Source: Salinibacterium sp. SWN248 (GTDB lineage: Bacteria > Actinomycetota > Actinomycetes > Actinomycetales > Microbacteriaceae). From it: a DNA stretch of 64,000 bases. Within the stretch, counting starts at the first letter, position 1. Every line of letters begins with the position of its first letter. The notes under the pieces are model-generated. The model saw only the letters and a program-made list of their open reading frames with translations. It was not told the origin of the DNA and did not search any database. Positions 18,789-27,514 of this stretch are shown here, piece after piece. The stretch is taken from positions 620,001 to 684,000 of the forward strand of contig NZ_JADYWW010000001.1 in assembly GCF_015864575.1 (NCBI RefSeq). Reading direction: 5' to 3'. A program made the position numbers and the translations under genes.

Positions 18789-19834
18789 CCGCCATGCGGG
18801 GCGCACCCGTGAGCGCCAGCCGAGCCTCTCGAGTCCCGTTGACGGCCCGGGCTCTACGCATCACCATCGGGCTCATCGTTGCCGCAGTGGCGCTCGCTCT
18901 CGTCAGTATTGCCGTTGGGGCGTATACGCTCACGCTGCCCGATCTGCTCGCAACTCTCTTCGGCGGCGGCACCTCATCCGACCAGTTCATTGTCTTCAAG
19001 TTGCGGCTACCGCGCGTGCTGCTTGCCATCTTGGTGGCGATCGCGTTCGGCCTCGCGGGGGCTCTCTTCCAAAGCCTCCTACGCAATGCGTTGGCGAGCC
19101 CAGACATCATCGGCATCAGCGGTGGTGCCAGCGTTGCAGCCGTGCTGAGCCTGCTCGTGTTCGGCGCGACAGGCCTCATCGTCTCGCTCTCCGCCCTCGT
19201 CGGCGCTCTGCTCGTCGCGTTCACGATCTACCTACTGTCGTGGCGCTCCGGTATGAACGGCATGCGTTTCGTGCTCATCGGCGTCGGTATCGCGTTCATG
19301 GCGCAATCCGTGCTCGGTTACCTCATCACGCGCGGTGATGTGCGCGATGCGCAACAAGCCCTCGTCTGGATGGTGGGCGGGCTCGGCGGTGCCAGCTGGG
19401 ACGACATCCTCATCATGGCCGTTAGCCTCGCCATCTTGGTCCCCGCGGTGGCCGTTCTTGCCTCCAAACTCCGGATGCTGCAGCTCGGCGATGATCTTGC
19501 TGCGGGTCTTGGGGTCTCCGTGCAACGGTCGCGGGTTGCCCTCATCGTCGTTGCCGTCGCTCTCGTCGCCATCGCGACAGCACTCGTGGGCCCCCTCGCC
19601 TTTGTCGCCTTCGTCTCCGCCCCGATCGCTCGACGCCTGGTGCGCAGGGGAGACCTCGCGCTGGTGCCGAGTGCCCTGGTCGCGATTGTGCTCGTGCTCG
19701 GTGCCGATTTCGTCGCTCAACACTTGCTCACTGCCGGAACCCAGGTGCCGACCGGAATTGTCACCGGCATCGTGGGCGCCCCGTATCTGCTGTGGCTCAT
19801 CTCCACCACCAACCGCGAAGGACGTGCCTCGTGA
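18785..19834 (+). CDS. Iron-siderophore ABC permease (FecCD family), second subunit
   Basis: 349-residue partner permease. The GTG at 18785 overlaps the previous stop; an ATG at 18794 is the alternative. FecCD motifs are LRLPRVLLAILVAIAFGLAG, LLRNALASPDIIGISGGAS and FVAFVSAPIARRLVRRGD. The open frame runs upstream to 18524 inside the previous gene, but that part is its shadow. It overlaps the ATPase gene by GTGA, so the three transporter genes are translationally chained. Confidence 0.93.
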   Translation: MTAMRGAPVSASRASRVPLTARALRITIGLIVAAVALALVSIAVGAYTLTLPDLLATLFGGGTSSDQFIVFKLRLPRVLLAILVAIAFGLAGALFQSLLRNALASPDIIGISGGASVAAVLSLLVFGATGLIVSLSALVGALLVAFTIYLLSWRSGMNGMRFVLIGVGIAFMAQSVLGYLITRGDVRDAQQALVWMVGGLGGASWDDILIMAVSLAILVPAVAVLASKLRMLQLGDDLAAGLGVSVQRSRVALIVVAVALVAIATALVGPLAFVAFVSAPIARRLVRRGDLALVPSALVAIVLVLGADFVAQHLLTAGTQVPTGIVTGIVGAPYLLWLISTTNREGRAS

Positions 19835-20712
19835 CCCAAGCTGACGCACCCCGGAACCACGCGCCCCAAGCGGACGCGTCCACAGCCGTCGCGCCACACT
19901 CCAGCGCGCCCCAACGCCCCGCGCACTCGTTGCGCGCCGACAACGTCACCCTCAACTATGGCGGCCGCGACATTGTGTCGAACTTGAGCGTGGAGATCCC
20001 CGACGGCAAGGTCACCGTGATTGTGGGCGCCAATGCCTGCGGCAAGTCGACGCTGCTGCGCGGGCTGTCACGGTTGCTGCGACCGGCTTCGGGTCACGTG
20101 ATTCTCGACGGGCGCGACATCCATTCGGTGCCGTCGAAAGAGATCGCGCAGGTGGTGGGCATTTTGCCGCAGTCGCCAATCGCGCCGGAGGGCATCACCG
20201 TTCGCGACCTCGTGGCTCGCGGACGCTACCCGCATCAGGGCTGGTTTCAGCAGTGGTCGGCGGCGGATGAAGCGGCTGTCGAGCACGCGCTCGAAGCGAC
20301 CGACACGGCCCAGTTAGCGTCGCGGCGCATCGAGGAGCTCTCGGGTGGGCAGCGCCAGCGGGTGTGGATCGCGATGGCTCTGAGCCAAGATCCCGACATT
20401 CTGCTGCTCGACGAGCCCACCACGTTCCTCGACGTGCGCCACCAGCTTGATGCGCTCGACGTACTCGCTGATCTCAATCGTGAACGTGGCACCACGATCG
20501 TGATGGTGCTGCACGAACTCACCCTTGCCGCCCGCTACGCCGACCATATGATCCTCATGTGCGAGGGGCAGATCATCGCCGAGGGCACACCTGCCGAGGT
20601 GGTTACAGCAGAGCGGATGCGGGAGGCGTTTGGGCTCGCGGCTCAGATCATGGCCGATCCGGTTTCTGGCTCACCGATGGTCATCCCGCTGGGGCGTCGC
20701 TCGGGTCGCTAG
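19831..20712 (+). CDS. Iron-siderophore ABC transporter ATP-binding protein
   Basis: 293-residue FepC/FecE-type ATPase. The first ~30 residues are a Pro/Ala/His-rich leader with no domain. Walker A is GANACGKST, unusual in having Cys where Gly or Ser is more common; the Q-loop lies in GILPQSPIAPEG, the signature is LSGGQRQRVWIAMAL and Walker B is ILLLDEPTTFLD. The GTG at 19831 overlaps the permease TGA. It energises the two FecCD permeases. The binding protein gene follows after 124 bases with its own iron-controlled promoter. Confidence 0.93.
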   Translation: MTQADAPRNHAPQADASTAVAPHSSAPQRPAHSLRADNVTLNYGGRDIVSNLSVEIPDGKVTVIVGANACGKSTLLRGLSRLLRPASGHVILDGRDIHSVPSKEIAQVVGILPQSPIAPEGITVRDLVARGRYPHQGWFQQWSAADEAAVEHALEATDTAQLASRRIEELSGGQRQRVWIAMALSQDPDILLLDEPTTFLDVRHQLDALDVLADLNRERGTTIVMVLHELTLAARYADHMILMCEGQIIAEGTPAEVVTAERMREAFGLAAQIMADPVSGSPMVIPLGRRSGR

Positions 20713-20773
20713 CGGCGCTGTCGTCGGCCGCCTTTGATTCAGAACCTTGCCAGTAAATTCGCCCACACACTGC

Positions 20774-20805
20774 TTGCGTAATCTGATTAGGTAAGCCTAT
20801 CCTTA
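20774..20805 (+). promoter_or_regulatory. Promoter with iron box for the siderophore-binding protein
   Basis: TTAGGTAAGCCTATCCTTA (20787-20805) matches the DtxR/IdeR 19-bp consensus at 15 of 19 positions. It lies across the spacer and -10 of a promoter with -35 TTGCGT (20774-20779) and -10 TATCCT (20798-20803), spacing 18. This should give separate iron-repressed transcription of the binding-protein gene. Confidence 0.8.
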
Positions 20806-20836
20806 CTATGCACCCATCGTTCGATCGAGGAGATCA

Positions 20837-21847
20837 ATGTCACGCCGTTCCCGCCTTGCAGCCTTCGCTGCGGCCACCGCCGCCCTCATCGCGTTGAGCG
20901 GTTGCGCCGCCTCAACGTCCGAAGGCGAAACGGATGTGCCCGCAGCATCCGACGCATTCCCCGTCACGATCGAGCACGCCTTCGGTGAAACAGTCATCGA
21001 GAGCGAACCGCAGCGCGTCCTCACCCTGGGTTGGGGCAGCGGCGACGCGGTTCTCGCTCTCGGCGTCGTGCCGGTGGGCATGGAAGCCCAGAACTACGGT
21101 GGCGACGAGAACGGCGTTCTGCCGTGGGCGGCGGATGCTCTCGCCGAGATGGGCGCAGAGACCCCGCTCATCTTCCCCGCGACCACGGATGCTCCCGCTT
21201 ATGAGCAGATCGCGGAAGCCGCTCCTGACTTGATCCTCGCGACCTACTCCGGAATCACCGAGGAACAGTACGACCTCCTCAGCGAGATCGCACCCGTCGT
21301 TGCGTACCCCGAGCTGCCGTGGGCTACCCCGTGGCGCGACGTCATCAGCACCACGGGCACCGCACTCGGCAAGACTGCTGCCGCGGATGACGTGCTCGCC
21401 AACATCGACGCTCTCGTTGCTGAGAAGGCGGCCGAGCATCCTGAGTTCGAAGGCAAGACCGTCGCGGCCACCTTCGACGTGGGCGGAACTTTCTACGTTT
21501 ACAAGCCCGCCGACCCCCGCGTGGAGTTCTTGCTCGACCTCGGTCTCGAGAACGCGCCTGCTGTTGACGCTCTCTCGAATGGCGACTCCACGTTTTTCTA
21601 TACGCTCAGCTACGAGAAGCTCGATGAGCTCGACAGCGACCTGTTGATCGCCTATGCCGAGACCGAAGAAGTCGGTGACATCTTCGCCGCTCAGCCTTAC
21701 GCACAGAGCATCCCGGCTGTCGCCAACGGCGGCCTCGTCGCGGTCAACGGCGCATCGCTCGTCGCTTCGGTATCGCCTCCCACGGCGCTCTCGCTGCCCT
21801 GGGGAATCGACAGCTTCGTGGATGCAATCGCTGGCGCGCTGAAGTAA
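20837..21847 (+). CDS. Iron-siderophore substrate-binding lipoprotein
   Basis: 336-residue lipoprotein of the FepB/FhuD class. The signal peptide ends in lipobox LSGC, followed by a Ser/Thr/Glu linker. The mature part has the two-lobed cluster A-II layout: ITIEHAFGET-like start (VTIEHAFGETVIES), LGWGSGDAVLALGV, then PDLILATYSGITEEQYDLL. The ATG follows GAGGAG with a 5-base gap. It supplies substrate to the FecCD permeases upstream. No siderophore synthesis gene is in the window, so uptake of foreign siderophores is plausible. Confidence 0.94.
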   Translation: MSRRSRLAAFAAATAALIALSGCAASTSEGETDVPAASDAFPVTIEHAFGETVIESEPQRVLTLGWGSGDAVLALGVVPVGMEAQNYGGDENGVLPWAADALAEMGAETPLIFPATTDAPAYEQIAEAAPDLILATYSGITEEQYDLLSEIAPVVAYPELPWATPWRDVISTTGTALGKTAAADDVLANIDALVAEKAAEHPEFEGKTVAATFDVGGTFYVYKPADPRVEFLLDLGLENAPAVDALSNGDSTFFYTLSYEKLDELDSDLLIAYAETEEVGDIFAAQPYAQSIPAVANGGLVAVNGASLVASVSPPTALSLPWGIDSFVDAIAGALK

Positions 21848-21870
21848 CGCACGACCTGCATTACGCAGAA

Positions 21871-21903
21871 AAGGCCCCGCCGACATTGCGTCGGCGGGGC
21901 CTT
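21871..21903. terminator. Bidirectional terminator
   Basis: A perfect 13-bp stem (21871-21883 with 21891-21903, 7-base loop) with AA at one end and TT at the other lies between the convergent binding-protein and thioredoxin genes. It could stop both transcripts. Confidence 0.88.
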
Positions 21904-21927
21904 TGTGGTCTTCGGTGGTGCTTCTGG

Positions 21928-22329
21928 TTAGTGAGAGTGCTCAGCCGGCGCTTCGCCAGCTTCAGCAGCAGCCTGCTGTTCAGCAACCTGCTTGTGAACT
22001 TCGACCATGTCGAGGTTCTTGGCGCCTTCAATGACCTGCTCGAGAGCAGGGGCGGGGAGTGCTCCGGGCTGCGAGAAGACGAGTACGCCTTCACGGAAAA
22101 CCATGAGCGTCGGAATCGAGGTGATTCCTGCTGCGCCAGCGAGTTCCTGCTGGTCTTCGGTGTCTACCTTGCCGAACGTGATGTCCGGGTGGGCTTCGCT
22201 TGCGGCTTCATAGATGGGCCCGAACTGCTTACAGGGGCCACACCATTCGGCCCAGAAATCCACGAGGAGGATTCCGTCTTTAGTGACCGCCTGGCCAAAG
22301 TCTTCTGAGGTGAGAGTGATTGTCGACAT
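21928..22329 (-). CDS. trxA: Thioredoxin
   Basis: 133-residue cytoplasmic disulfide reductase. The active site is WCGPC with C30 and C33, preceded by DFWAEW; the cis-proline is in ITSIPTLMVF. The standard ~108-residue thioredoxin fold is followed by an Ala/Glu/His-rich tail (about 25 residues, ending EHSH) not needed for activity. The ATG is preceded by AAAGGAT at a good distance. It is divergent from the acyl-CoA oxidase gene across 230 bases. Confidence 0.96.
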   Translation of the reverse strand: MSTITLTSEDFGQAVTKDGILLVDFWAEWCGPCKQFGPIYEAASEAHPDITFGKVDTEDQQELAGAAGITSIPTLMVFREGVLVFSQPGALPAPALEQVIEGAKNLDMVEVHKQVAEQQAAAEAGEAPAEHSH

Positions 22330-22559
22330 AGTTACATCCTTTCACGGAGGCCAACAACAGCACCTGAACAAAGATTCCCGAGGTATCAGGAGCGAGATTC
22401 GCACTAGTTCCCACAACGCTACGGCGGCTGTTTTGCGGTTTTGCACAAAGGGATGCGGTGGGTTCGGCATCCACTTGGTTGACCGTAAACGAGACACTTT
22501 GCACCCGCTCGCACCAGTCGTACGTTGTGATTACCGAACTTTGACGAATCGAGATAGCC

Positions 22560-24686
22560 ATGACCCAGGTTCACGACCACACGGCGACCGAGTCGGCGCC
22601 GGAGTCATCCACCCCCGCCAACAACGCCGCACCTTCCCCTGCTGCAGCGACGACAGATAGTGCCGCCGCTGCCCCCTCCATCGATGTCGAATGGTTGGGC
22701 GAATACCTTCTAGGCAAGTGGGCGAAGGAACGTAAAGAGTCCCGCGCGCTCATGTCGAATCCTGAGTTCCACCGCGTCGACGGTCTCTCGATGGAGGACC
22801 ACCGCGAGCGCGTGCTTCACCAGCTCTCGCTTCTGGTCGATAACAACGCCGTTCACCGTGCGTTCCCCGTCGACCTCGGCGGCGAAGACAACCACGGCGG
22901 CAATATCGCGGCCTTCGAAGAGACCGTTCTGGCCGATCCGTCGCTGCAGATCAAGTCGGGCGTGCAGTGGGGCCTCTTCGGTTCTGCCGTGGTGCACCTC
23001 GGCACTAAGGAGCACCACGACAAGTGGCTGCCCGACATTATGAGCCTCAAGATTCCCGGCGCCTTCGCGATGACCGAGATTGGTCACGGTTCGGATGTCG
23101 CGAGCATCGCCACGACGGCGACCTACGATGCCGACACTGACGAGTTCGTCATCAACACCCCGTTCCGCGCGGCGTGGAAGGAATACCTCGGCAACGCGGC
23201 CCTTCACGGCAAGGCAGCGACTGTCTTCGCGCAGCTCATCACTAAGGACGTCAATCACGGCGTGCACGCGTTCTACGTTCCGCTGCGTGACGAGAACGGC
23301 ACGCTTCCCGGAGTGTCAACCGAAGACGACGGCCTCAAGGGCGGTCTGAACGGTATCGATAACGGTCGTCTTCACTTCGATCACGTTCGCGTACCCCGCA
23401 CTAACCTCCTCAACCGCTACGGAAACGTTGATGAGAACGGTGACTACACCTCCGACATCGACAGCCCCGGTCGTCGCTTCTTCACGATGCTCGGCACGCT
23501 CGTGCAGGGCCGCGTTTCGCTCGACGGTGCCGCAGTGCTCGCGAGCAAGCTAGCGCTGAACATCGCCATCAAGTACGGCTCGGAGCGCCGCCAGTTCACG
23601 GCATCCAGCAACACGAACGAAGAAGTGATTCTGGACTACCAGCGTCACCAGCGTCGCCTGTTGCCGCGCTTGGCTCAGACCTACGCGATGTCGTTCGCGC
23701 ATGAGGAATTCCTCGACAAGTTCGATGGCGTTTTCTCCGGTCGCACCGACACTGATGCTGATCGTCAAGACCTCGAGACCATCGCGGCGGCGCTCAAGCC
23801 GCTCAGCACGTGGGCTGCCCTCGACACGCTTCAGGAAGCTCGCGAGGCCTGCGGTGGTTCTGGCTTCATGGCCGAGAACCGTCTCACTCAGATGCGCGCC
23901 GACCTCGACATTTACGCCACGTTCGAGGGCGACAACAACGTGCTACTACAGCTCGTTGCTAAGCGTCTACTCACCGACTACTCGCGCAAGTTTGCGGGGG
24001 CGGATGCGGGTGCGATGGCTCACTACGTTGCCGACCAAGTCAATGAGGCCGCCGTCAACCGCACAGGTCTTCGCCGCTTCGCTCAGAACGTCGTGGACTT
24101 CGGTTCCACCGCCCGCTCGATCGGCTACGTTCGCGACACCGACTCGCAGCGCCAGCTGCTCACCGACCGCGTCGAAACGATGGTGGCGGATGTCGCGGGC
24201 AAGTTGCGTCCGGCCAGCAAGCTTCCGCAGGCTGAGGCTGCCGCTCTCTTCAACAGCCACCAGAACCAGCTCATCCTGACCGCGTATGCGCACGGCGAGC
24301 TGCTGCAATGGGAGGCGTTCACTCGCGCTATTGAGAAGATCGAAGACAAGGACACCGCTCAGGTCATGACCTGGTTGCGTGACCTCTTCGGCTTCACGCT
24401 GATCGAGAAGAACCTCGCGTGGTACCTCATGCACGGTCGCATCTCCACGAACCGCGCGCAGGCCATCACCGATTACATCGATGACCGCTTGCTGCCGCGG
24501 TTGCGTCCGCAGGCTCTGGATCTCGTGGCCGCGTTCGGTCTGACCGACGAGCTGGTGCGCGCTCCGATTGCCTCCGGAATCGAAGCCAAGCGCCAGAACG
24601 AGGCCCGCGATTACTACGCAGCGCGTCGCGCAAGCGGCGAAGAGCCCGTGCACGAAAAGGATCTCAAGCAGAAGAAGCCCCGCTAA
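22560..24686 (+). CDS. Acyl-CoA oxidase / acyl-CoA dehydrogenase family protein
   Basis: 708-residue flavoenzyme that introduces the trans-2 double bond into acyl-CoA in beta-oxidation. Length and layout fit the peroxisomal-oxidase type rather than ~380-residue dehydrogenases: an N-terminal Ala/Thr-rich leader, the FAD/substrate core (GAFAMTEIGHGSDVASIAT, then TPFRAAWKEYLGNAA), GSERRQF, and the catalytic glutamate E456 in YATFEGDNNVLLQ, followed by an oxidase C-terminal helical domain to the end. Whether it passes electrons to oxygen or to ETF cannot be read here. The ribosome site is weak (GAG). It is monocistronic, ending in a strong terminator. Confidence 0.93.
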   Translation: MTQVHDHTATESAPESSTPANNAAPSPAAATTDSAAAAPSIDVEWLGEYLLGKWAKERKESRALMSNPEFHRVDGLSMEDHRERVLHQLSLLVDNNAVHRAFPVDLGGEDNHGGNIAAFEETVLADPSLQIKSGVQWGLFGSAVVHLGTKEHHDKWLPDIMSLKIPGAFAMTEIGHGSDVASIATTATYDADTDEFVINTPFRAAWKEYLGNAALHGKAATVFAQLITKDVNHGVHAFYVPLRDENGTLPGVSTEDDGLKGGLNGIDNGRLHFDHVRVPRTNLLNRYGNVDENGDYTSDIDSPGRRFFTMLGTLVQGRVSLDGAAVLASKLALNIAIKYGSERRQFTASSNTNEEVILDYQRHQRRLLPRLAQTYAMSFAHEEFLDKFDGVFSGRTDTDADRQDLETIAAALKPLSTWAALDTLQEAREACGGSGFMAENRLTQMRADLDIYATFEGDNNVLLQLVAKRLLTDYSRKFAGADAGAMAHYVADQVNEAAVNRTGLRRFAQNVVDFGSTARSIGYVRDTDSQRQLLTDRVETMVADVAGKLRPASKLPQAEAAALFNSHQNQLILTAYAHGELLQWEAFTRAIEKIEDKDTAQVMTWLRDLFGFTLIEKNLAWYLMHGRISTNRAQAITDYIDDRLLPRLRPQALDLVAAFGLTDELVRAPIASGIEAKRQNEARDYYAARRASGEEPVHEKDLKQKKPR

Positions 24687-24704
24687 CAGCACTGATCTAC
24701 AGAG

Positions 24705-24741
24705 AAGGCTGCCGCCCCACACAGAGTGGGGCGGCAGCCTT
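24705..24741. terminator. Bidirectional terminator
   Basis: A perfect 15-bp stem (24705-24719 with 24727-24741, 7-base loop) begins AA and ends TT. It separates the convergent acyl-CoA oxidase and MFS transporter genes. Confidence 0.9.
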
Positions 24742-24761
24742 TGCGTATCTCTACCCGGCGG

Positions 24762-26417
24762 TTATTCTCGCGCGGACTCGTCAGTTGACTCTGCAGCGTT
24801 GCGTGCGCCAGCGCCGTCACTCTCGTCACCGGCGGCACCCGCGGCGTCATCGTCGCCGCGGCGTCCAGCGTCGAGACGGAGGCTGGCGAGGAATCCAAAC
24901 GCAAGGAAACCGGCAGCCGCGAGCGCGGAATACCGTGTCGAGTCGGTGAACGCTTGGCGGGCGTCGGCTGCGGCATCCGGCGACTGAGCATCGAGCGCGC
25001 TGATGCCGGTGCCGGCGGAGTCGACGACGAGATCCACGATCTGGGTGCGGGCTTCGGCGGGGATGTCCGCGCGCTCCGCAAGCTTGGCGTCGAGCCCGGT
25101 ACCGAGGCTCGCGAAGAGCACGGTTCCCAAGATTGCGATTCCGAGCGCAGAGCCGATCTGGCGAGCGGTGCTCTGGGTTCCGGAGCCCTGACCCGACTGG
25201 CTGAGAGGCACGTCCTTGAGCACAACGCTCGTGAGTTGGGCGGTGGCGAGACCGACTCCGAAGCCGTAGATGAAGAGGCCGGGCGCGATGTGCCACCAGG
25301 CGGCATCTGGGCTCAGGACGAACGCCACGATCAGCACCCCCACGATCTCGGCGCCGATTCCGACGCGCACGATCGTGACAGGAGTCACCTTGTTGCCGAA
25401 CGCACCGGCGAAGCCGCTCGCGACGAACGAACCAATAGCGAGGGCGAGGATGACGAAACCGGTCTGCAGGGCGTCATAGCCGAGCACGTTCTGCAGCCAC
25501 AGCGGGAGCGACAGGATGATGCCGAACTCTCCGAGCGAGACGATCATCGCAGCAATATTTCCGTTGCGGAACGACGGAATCTTCAGCAGTCCAAACGCGA
25601 GCATCGTCGATTTGCCAGCGCGCTCGCGAGCGAAACCCCAGCGCACAAACACGATGCCGCTCACGAGGGCGAGGGCAAAGGCGAAGGGGATGGGGGAGAC
25701 GTCCCACGTCCAGAAGGCGGGAGGGGTGTCGCTGAAGAACCAGCCATAGCTGCGGCCCTCAATGAGAGCGAAGACCAGTGATGCAAACAGCACGACAGAG
25801 AGAACCGCGCCCACGACATCCACTCGTCGTTGGGCCGAGGGCTCCTTCGATTCGATCGTGAAGATCAGGATGCCGATAGCGATGATGACGCCGAGCGGCA
25901 CGTTGATACCGAAGGCCCAGCGCCAGGAGTAATACGTCGTGAGCCAGCCGCCGAGGAGCGGGCCGACAGCCGCCATGCCGCCGATGGTGGAGCCCCAGAC
26001 GGCGAACGCGATAGCGCGCTCGCGGCCGCGGAAGGTTGCGTTGATCGTCGAGAGTGACGACGGAAGGATCATTGCCCCGCCGATGCCTTGCACCAGGCGG
26101 GAGGCGATCAGTAGTTCGCCCGTCGCGGCAGTGGCGGCAAGGATCGAGGAGAGAGCGAAGATTGCCACACCGATGAGCAGAACCTTGCGACGACCGTAGC
26201 GGTCAGCGAGGGTGCCAAACACGAGCAGTAGTGCAGCGAAAACAAGGGTGTAGCTTTCCTGTACCCATTGCACTTGAGTCGAATTGAGGTCAAGATCTTC
26301 GACAACGGAGGGGATGGCGACGTTGACGATCGTGGAGTCAACGATGATGAGCGCGACGGCAATGCTGATGAAGAGGAGGCCTAACCAGCGTTTGCGTGAG
26401 GCGCGTCGATCGTTCAT
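24762..26417 (-). CDS. MFS drug exporter, DHA2 (14-helix) family
   Basis: 551-residue major-facilitator exporter of the EmrB/QacA class. Key motifs are DSTIVNVAIPSV in helix 1, the motif A loop LADRYGRRKVLLIG, and the motif C region after it (GIGGAMILPSSLSTI). About 14 helices are visible, with a large central loop (FVRWGFARERAGKS) and a Glu/Asp/Ala-rich C-terminal tail. Such proteins expel lipophilic cations and other toxic compounds by proton exchange. Its ATG overlaps the stop of the TspO-like gene by ATGA, so the two are coupled. Confidence 0.93.
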   Translation of the reverse strand: MNDRRASRKRWLGLLFISIAVALIIVDSTIVNVAIPSVVEDLDLNSTQVQWVQESYTLVFAALLLVFGTLADRYGRRKVLLIGVAIFALSSILAATAATGELLIASRLVQGIGGAMILPSSLSTINATFRGRERAIAFAVWGSTIGGMAAVGPLLGGWLTTYYSWRWAFGINVPLGVIIAIGILIFTIESKEPSAQRRVDVVGAVLSVVLFASLVFALIEGRSYGWFFSDTPPAFWTWDVSPIPFAFALALVSGIVFVRWGFARERAGKSTMLAFGLLKIPSFRNGNIAAMIVSLGEFGIILSLPLWLQNVLGYDALQTGFVILALAIGSFVASGFAGAFGNKVTPVTIVRVGIGAEIVGVLIVAFVLSPDAAWWHIAPGLFIYGFGVGLATAQLTSVVLKDVPLSQSGQGSGTQSTARQIGSALGIAILGTVLFASLGTGLDAKLAERADIPAEARTQIVDLVVDSAGTGISALDAQSPDAAADARQAFTDSTRYSALAAAGFLAFGFLASLRLDAGRRGDDDAAGAAGDESDGAGARNAAESTDESARE

Positions 26418-27211
26418 TGAGCGGTCTGTTCAGCCCTCAGGCGTGCGGCGGTGAACACCGCGGCACTGGCGAGTACGGCGACGAGAGCAACGATCGCGGC
26501 GACCGCGGTGGGCTGAGAGATGAGGTCGCCGGTGAGGCGTCCGACGGCAACCCATGCGAGCCCCCAGCTCAGCGAAAGCGATGGCGCAAAGTGCGCGCGG
26601 CCACGGGCAGCGAGGGCGATACCGACGGCGCCAGCGACGAACACCACTGCCACGCCCCACACATCCTGCGAGATGCCGAAGCCCGTAAAGCCGATGGCGG
26701 TGAGCCACGCGGCAATATTGGCTGCGGTGGCGACGCACACCCAACCGAGGTAGAGACCGATGGTGCCGTCGGTGATGATGGTGTCGATTGCACCGGCAGC
26801 GGGCAGCTTGACGGTGATGAGGTAGGCCCGGATGAGCACGATGAGCAAGAGGATGATCACCGGAACACTCAGAGCGAGCATGTCGAACTGAATCGAGAGA
26901 ATCCAGGCCGCATTCAACACGAGAGAGGCAGCAACCCAGTACCCCACGCGACGGTGCAGCTCGGTGCGGGTCTGTTTCGGCAGCATCTGCCACACGGCGT
27001 AGGCCACGAGGCCGAAGTAGATGATGCTCCAGATGGTGAATGCTGCACCGGCCGGGGCGATGACGGTAGCATCGGCGCTCAGCGCACCGCCTGCAACTTC
27101 CTCTACGGGGGTGCCGCCATAGGCGCCAGATCCCACGAAGGCCCCGATGAGGGCAAAGGTCGCGCTCGCAGCGACGGTGATCTGGCGGACTACATCTTTG
27201 GACTCGCGCAT
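26414..27211 (-). CDS. TspO-like membrane protein (tryptophan-rich sensory protein family)
   Basis: 265-residue membrane protein with about seven to eight hydrophobic helices. The stretch APAGAAFTIWSIIYFGLVAY matches the TspO/MBR hallmark (P-x-G-x-x-F-x-x-W-x-x-x-Y), and NAAWILSIQFDM fits its W-rich second signature, but the protein is longer than the ~160-residue TspO core. I start at ATG 27211, six bases after AAGGAG; a GTG at 27214 is one codon earlier. It is translationally coupled to the MFS exporter. Role is unknown; sensing or assisting export is inference. Confidence 0.75.
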   Translation of the reverse strand: MRESKDVVRQITVAASATFALIGAFVGSGAYGGTPVEEVAGGALSADATVIAPAGAAFTIWSIIYFGLVAYAVWQMLPKQTRTELHRRVGYWVAASLVLNAAWILSIQFDMLALSVPVIILLLIVLIRAYLITVKLPAAGAIDTIITDGTIGLYLGWVCVATAANIAAWLTAIGFTGFGISQDVWGVAVVFVAGAVGIALAARGRAHFAPSLSLSWGLAWVAVGRLTGDLISQPTAVAAIVALVAVLASAAVFTAARLRAEQTAQ

Positions 27212-27321
27212 CACGTTCTCCTTCGGTAGGCCTTTAGCCTAGAACTCCCGTGTCGGAGTTGTCCGAAGAATCGCTGAAATGTGGGTGTCGCTCAGCTAAC
27301 GCGTCCGTCGAGGTGACGCAT

Positions 27322-27456
27322 TTAGTGCGTGAAGCCGGCGAGCAAGCTCGGAACGGCCAGGTTCACGAGCAAGATGATGCCCGTGAGCGCAACAATCGCA
27401 CCCATAACGACGAGCACTGCCTTGCCGAGAACGGTGATTACGGAGATGAAATTCAT
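27322..27456 (-). CDS. Small single-helix membrane protein (44 aa)
   Basis: A 44-residue frame (MNFISVITVLGK, a hydrophobic stretch of about 20 residues, then NLAVPSLLAGFTH) ends at TAA 27324-27322. TATCCT lies six bases before the ATG, the same leaderless spacing seen at other genes here. It lies between the TspO-like gene and the divergent metallopeptidase. An overlapping plus-strand frame (27250-27477) is charged and unlikely. I do not recognise a family. Confidence 0.5.
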   Translation of the reverse strand: MNFISVITVLGKAVLVVMGAIVALTGIILLVNLAVPSLLAGFTH

Positions 27457-27514
27457 TCCTCAAGGATATCTGAGTAGATCGGGATGTGGTCCCGGTGCAT
27501 AGTAAATTCCCTCT

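Noticed and set aside
19993-20060. Cysteine in Walker A (GANACGKST) of the siderophore ATPase as a defect
   Set aside because: The essential G-K-S/T is intact, and the variable position tolerates Cys in this ATPase family.
27250-27477. 75-codon plus-strand frame in the TspO-metallopeptidase gap
   Set aside because: Highly charged with no helix or motif; it overlaps the more plausible minus-strand microprotein.
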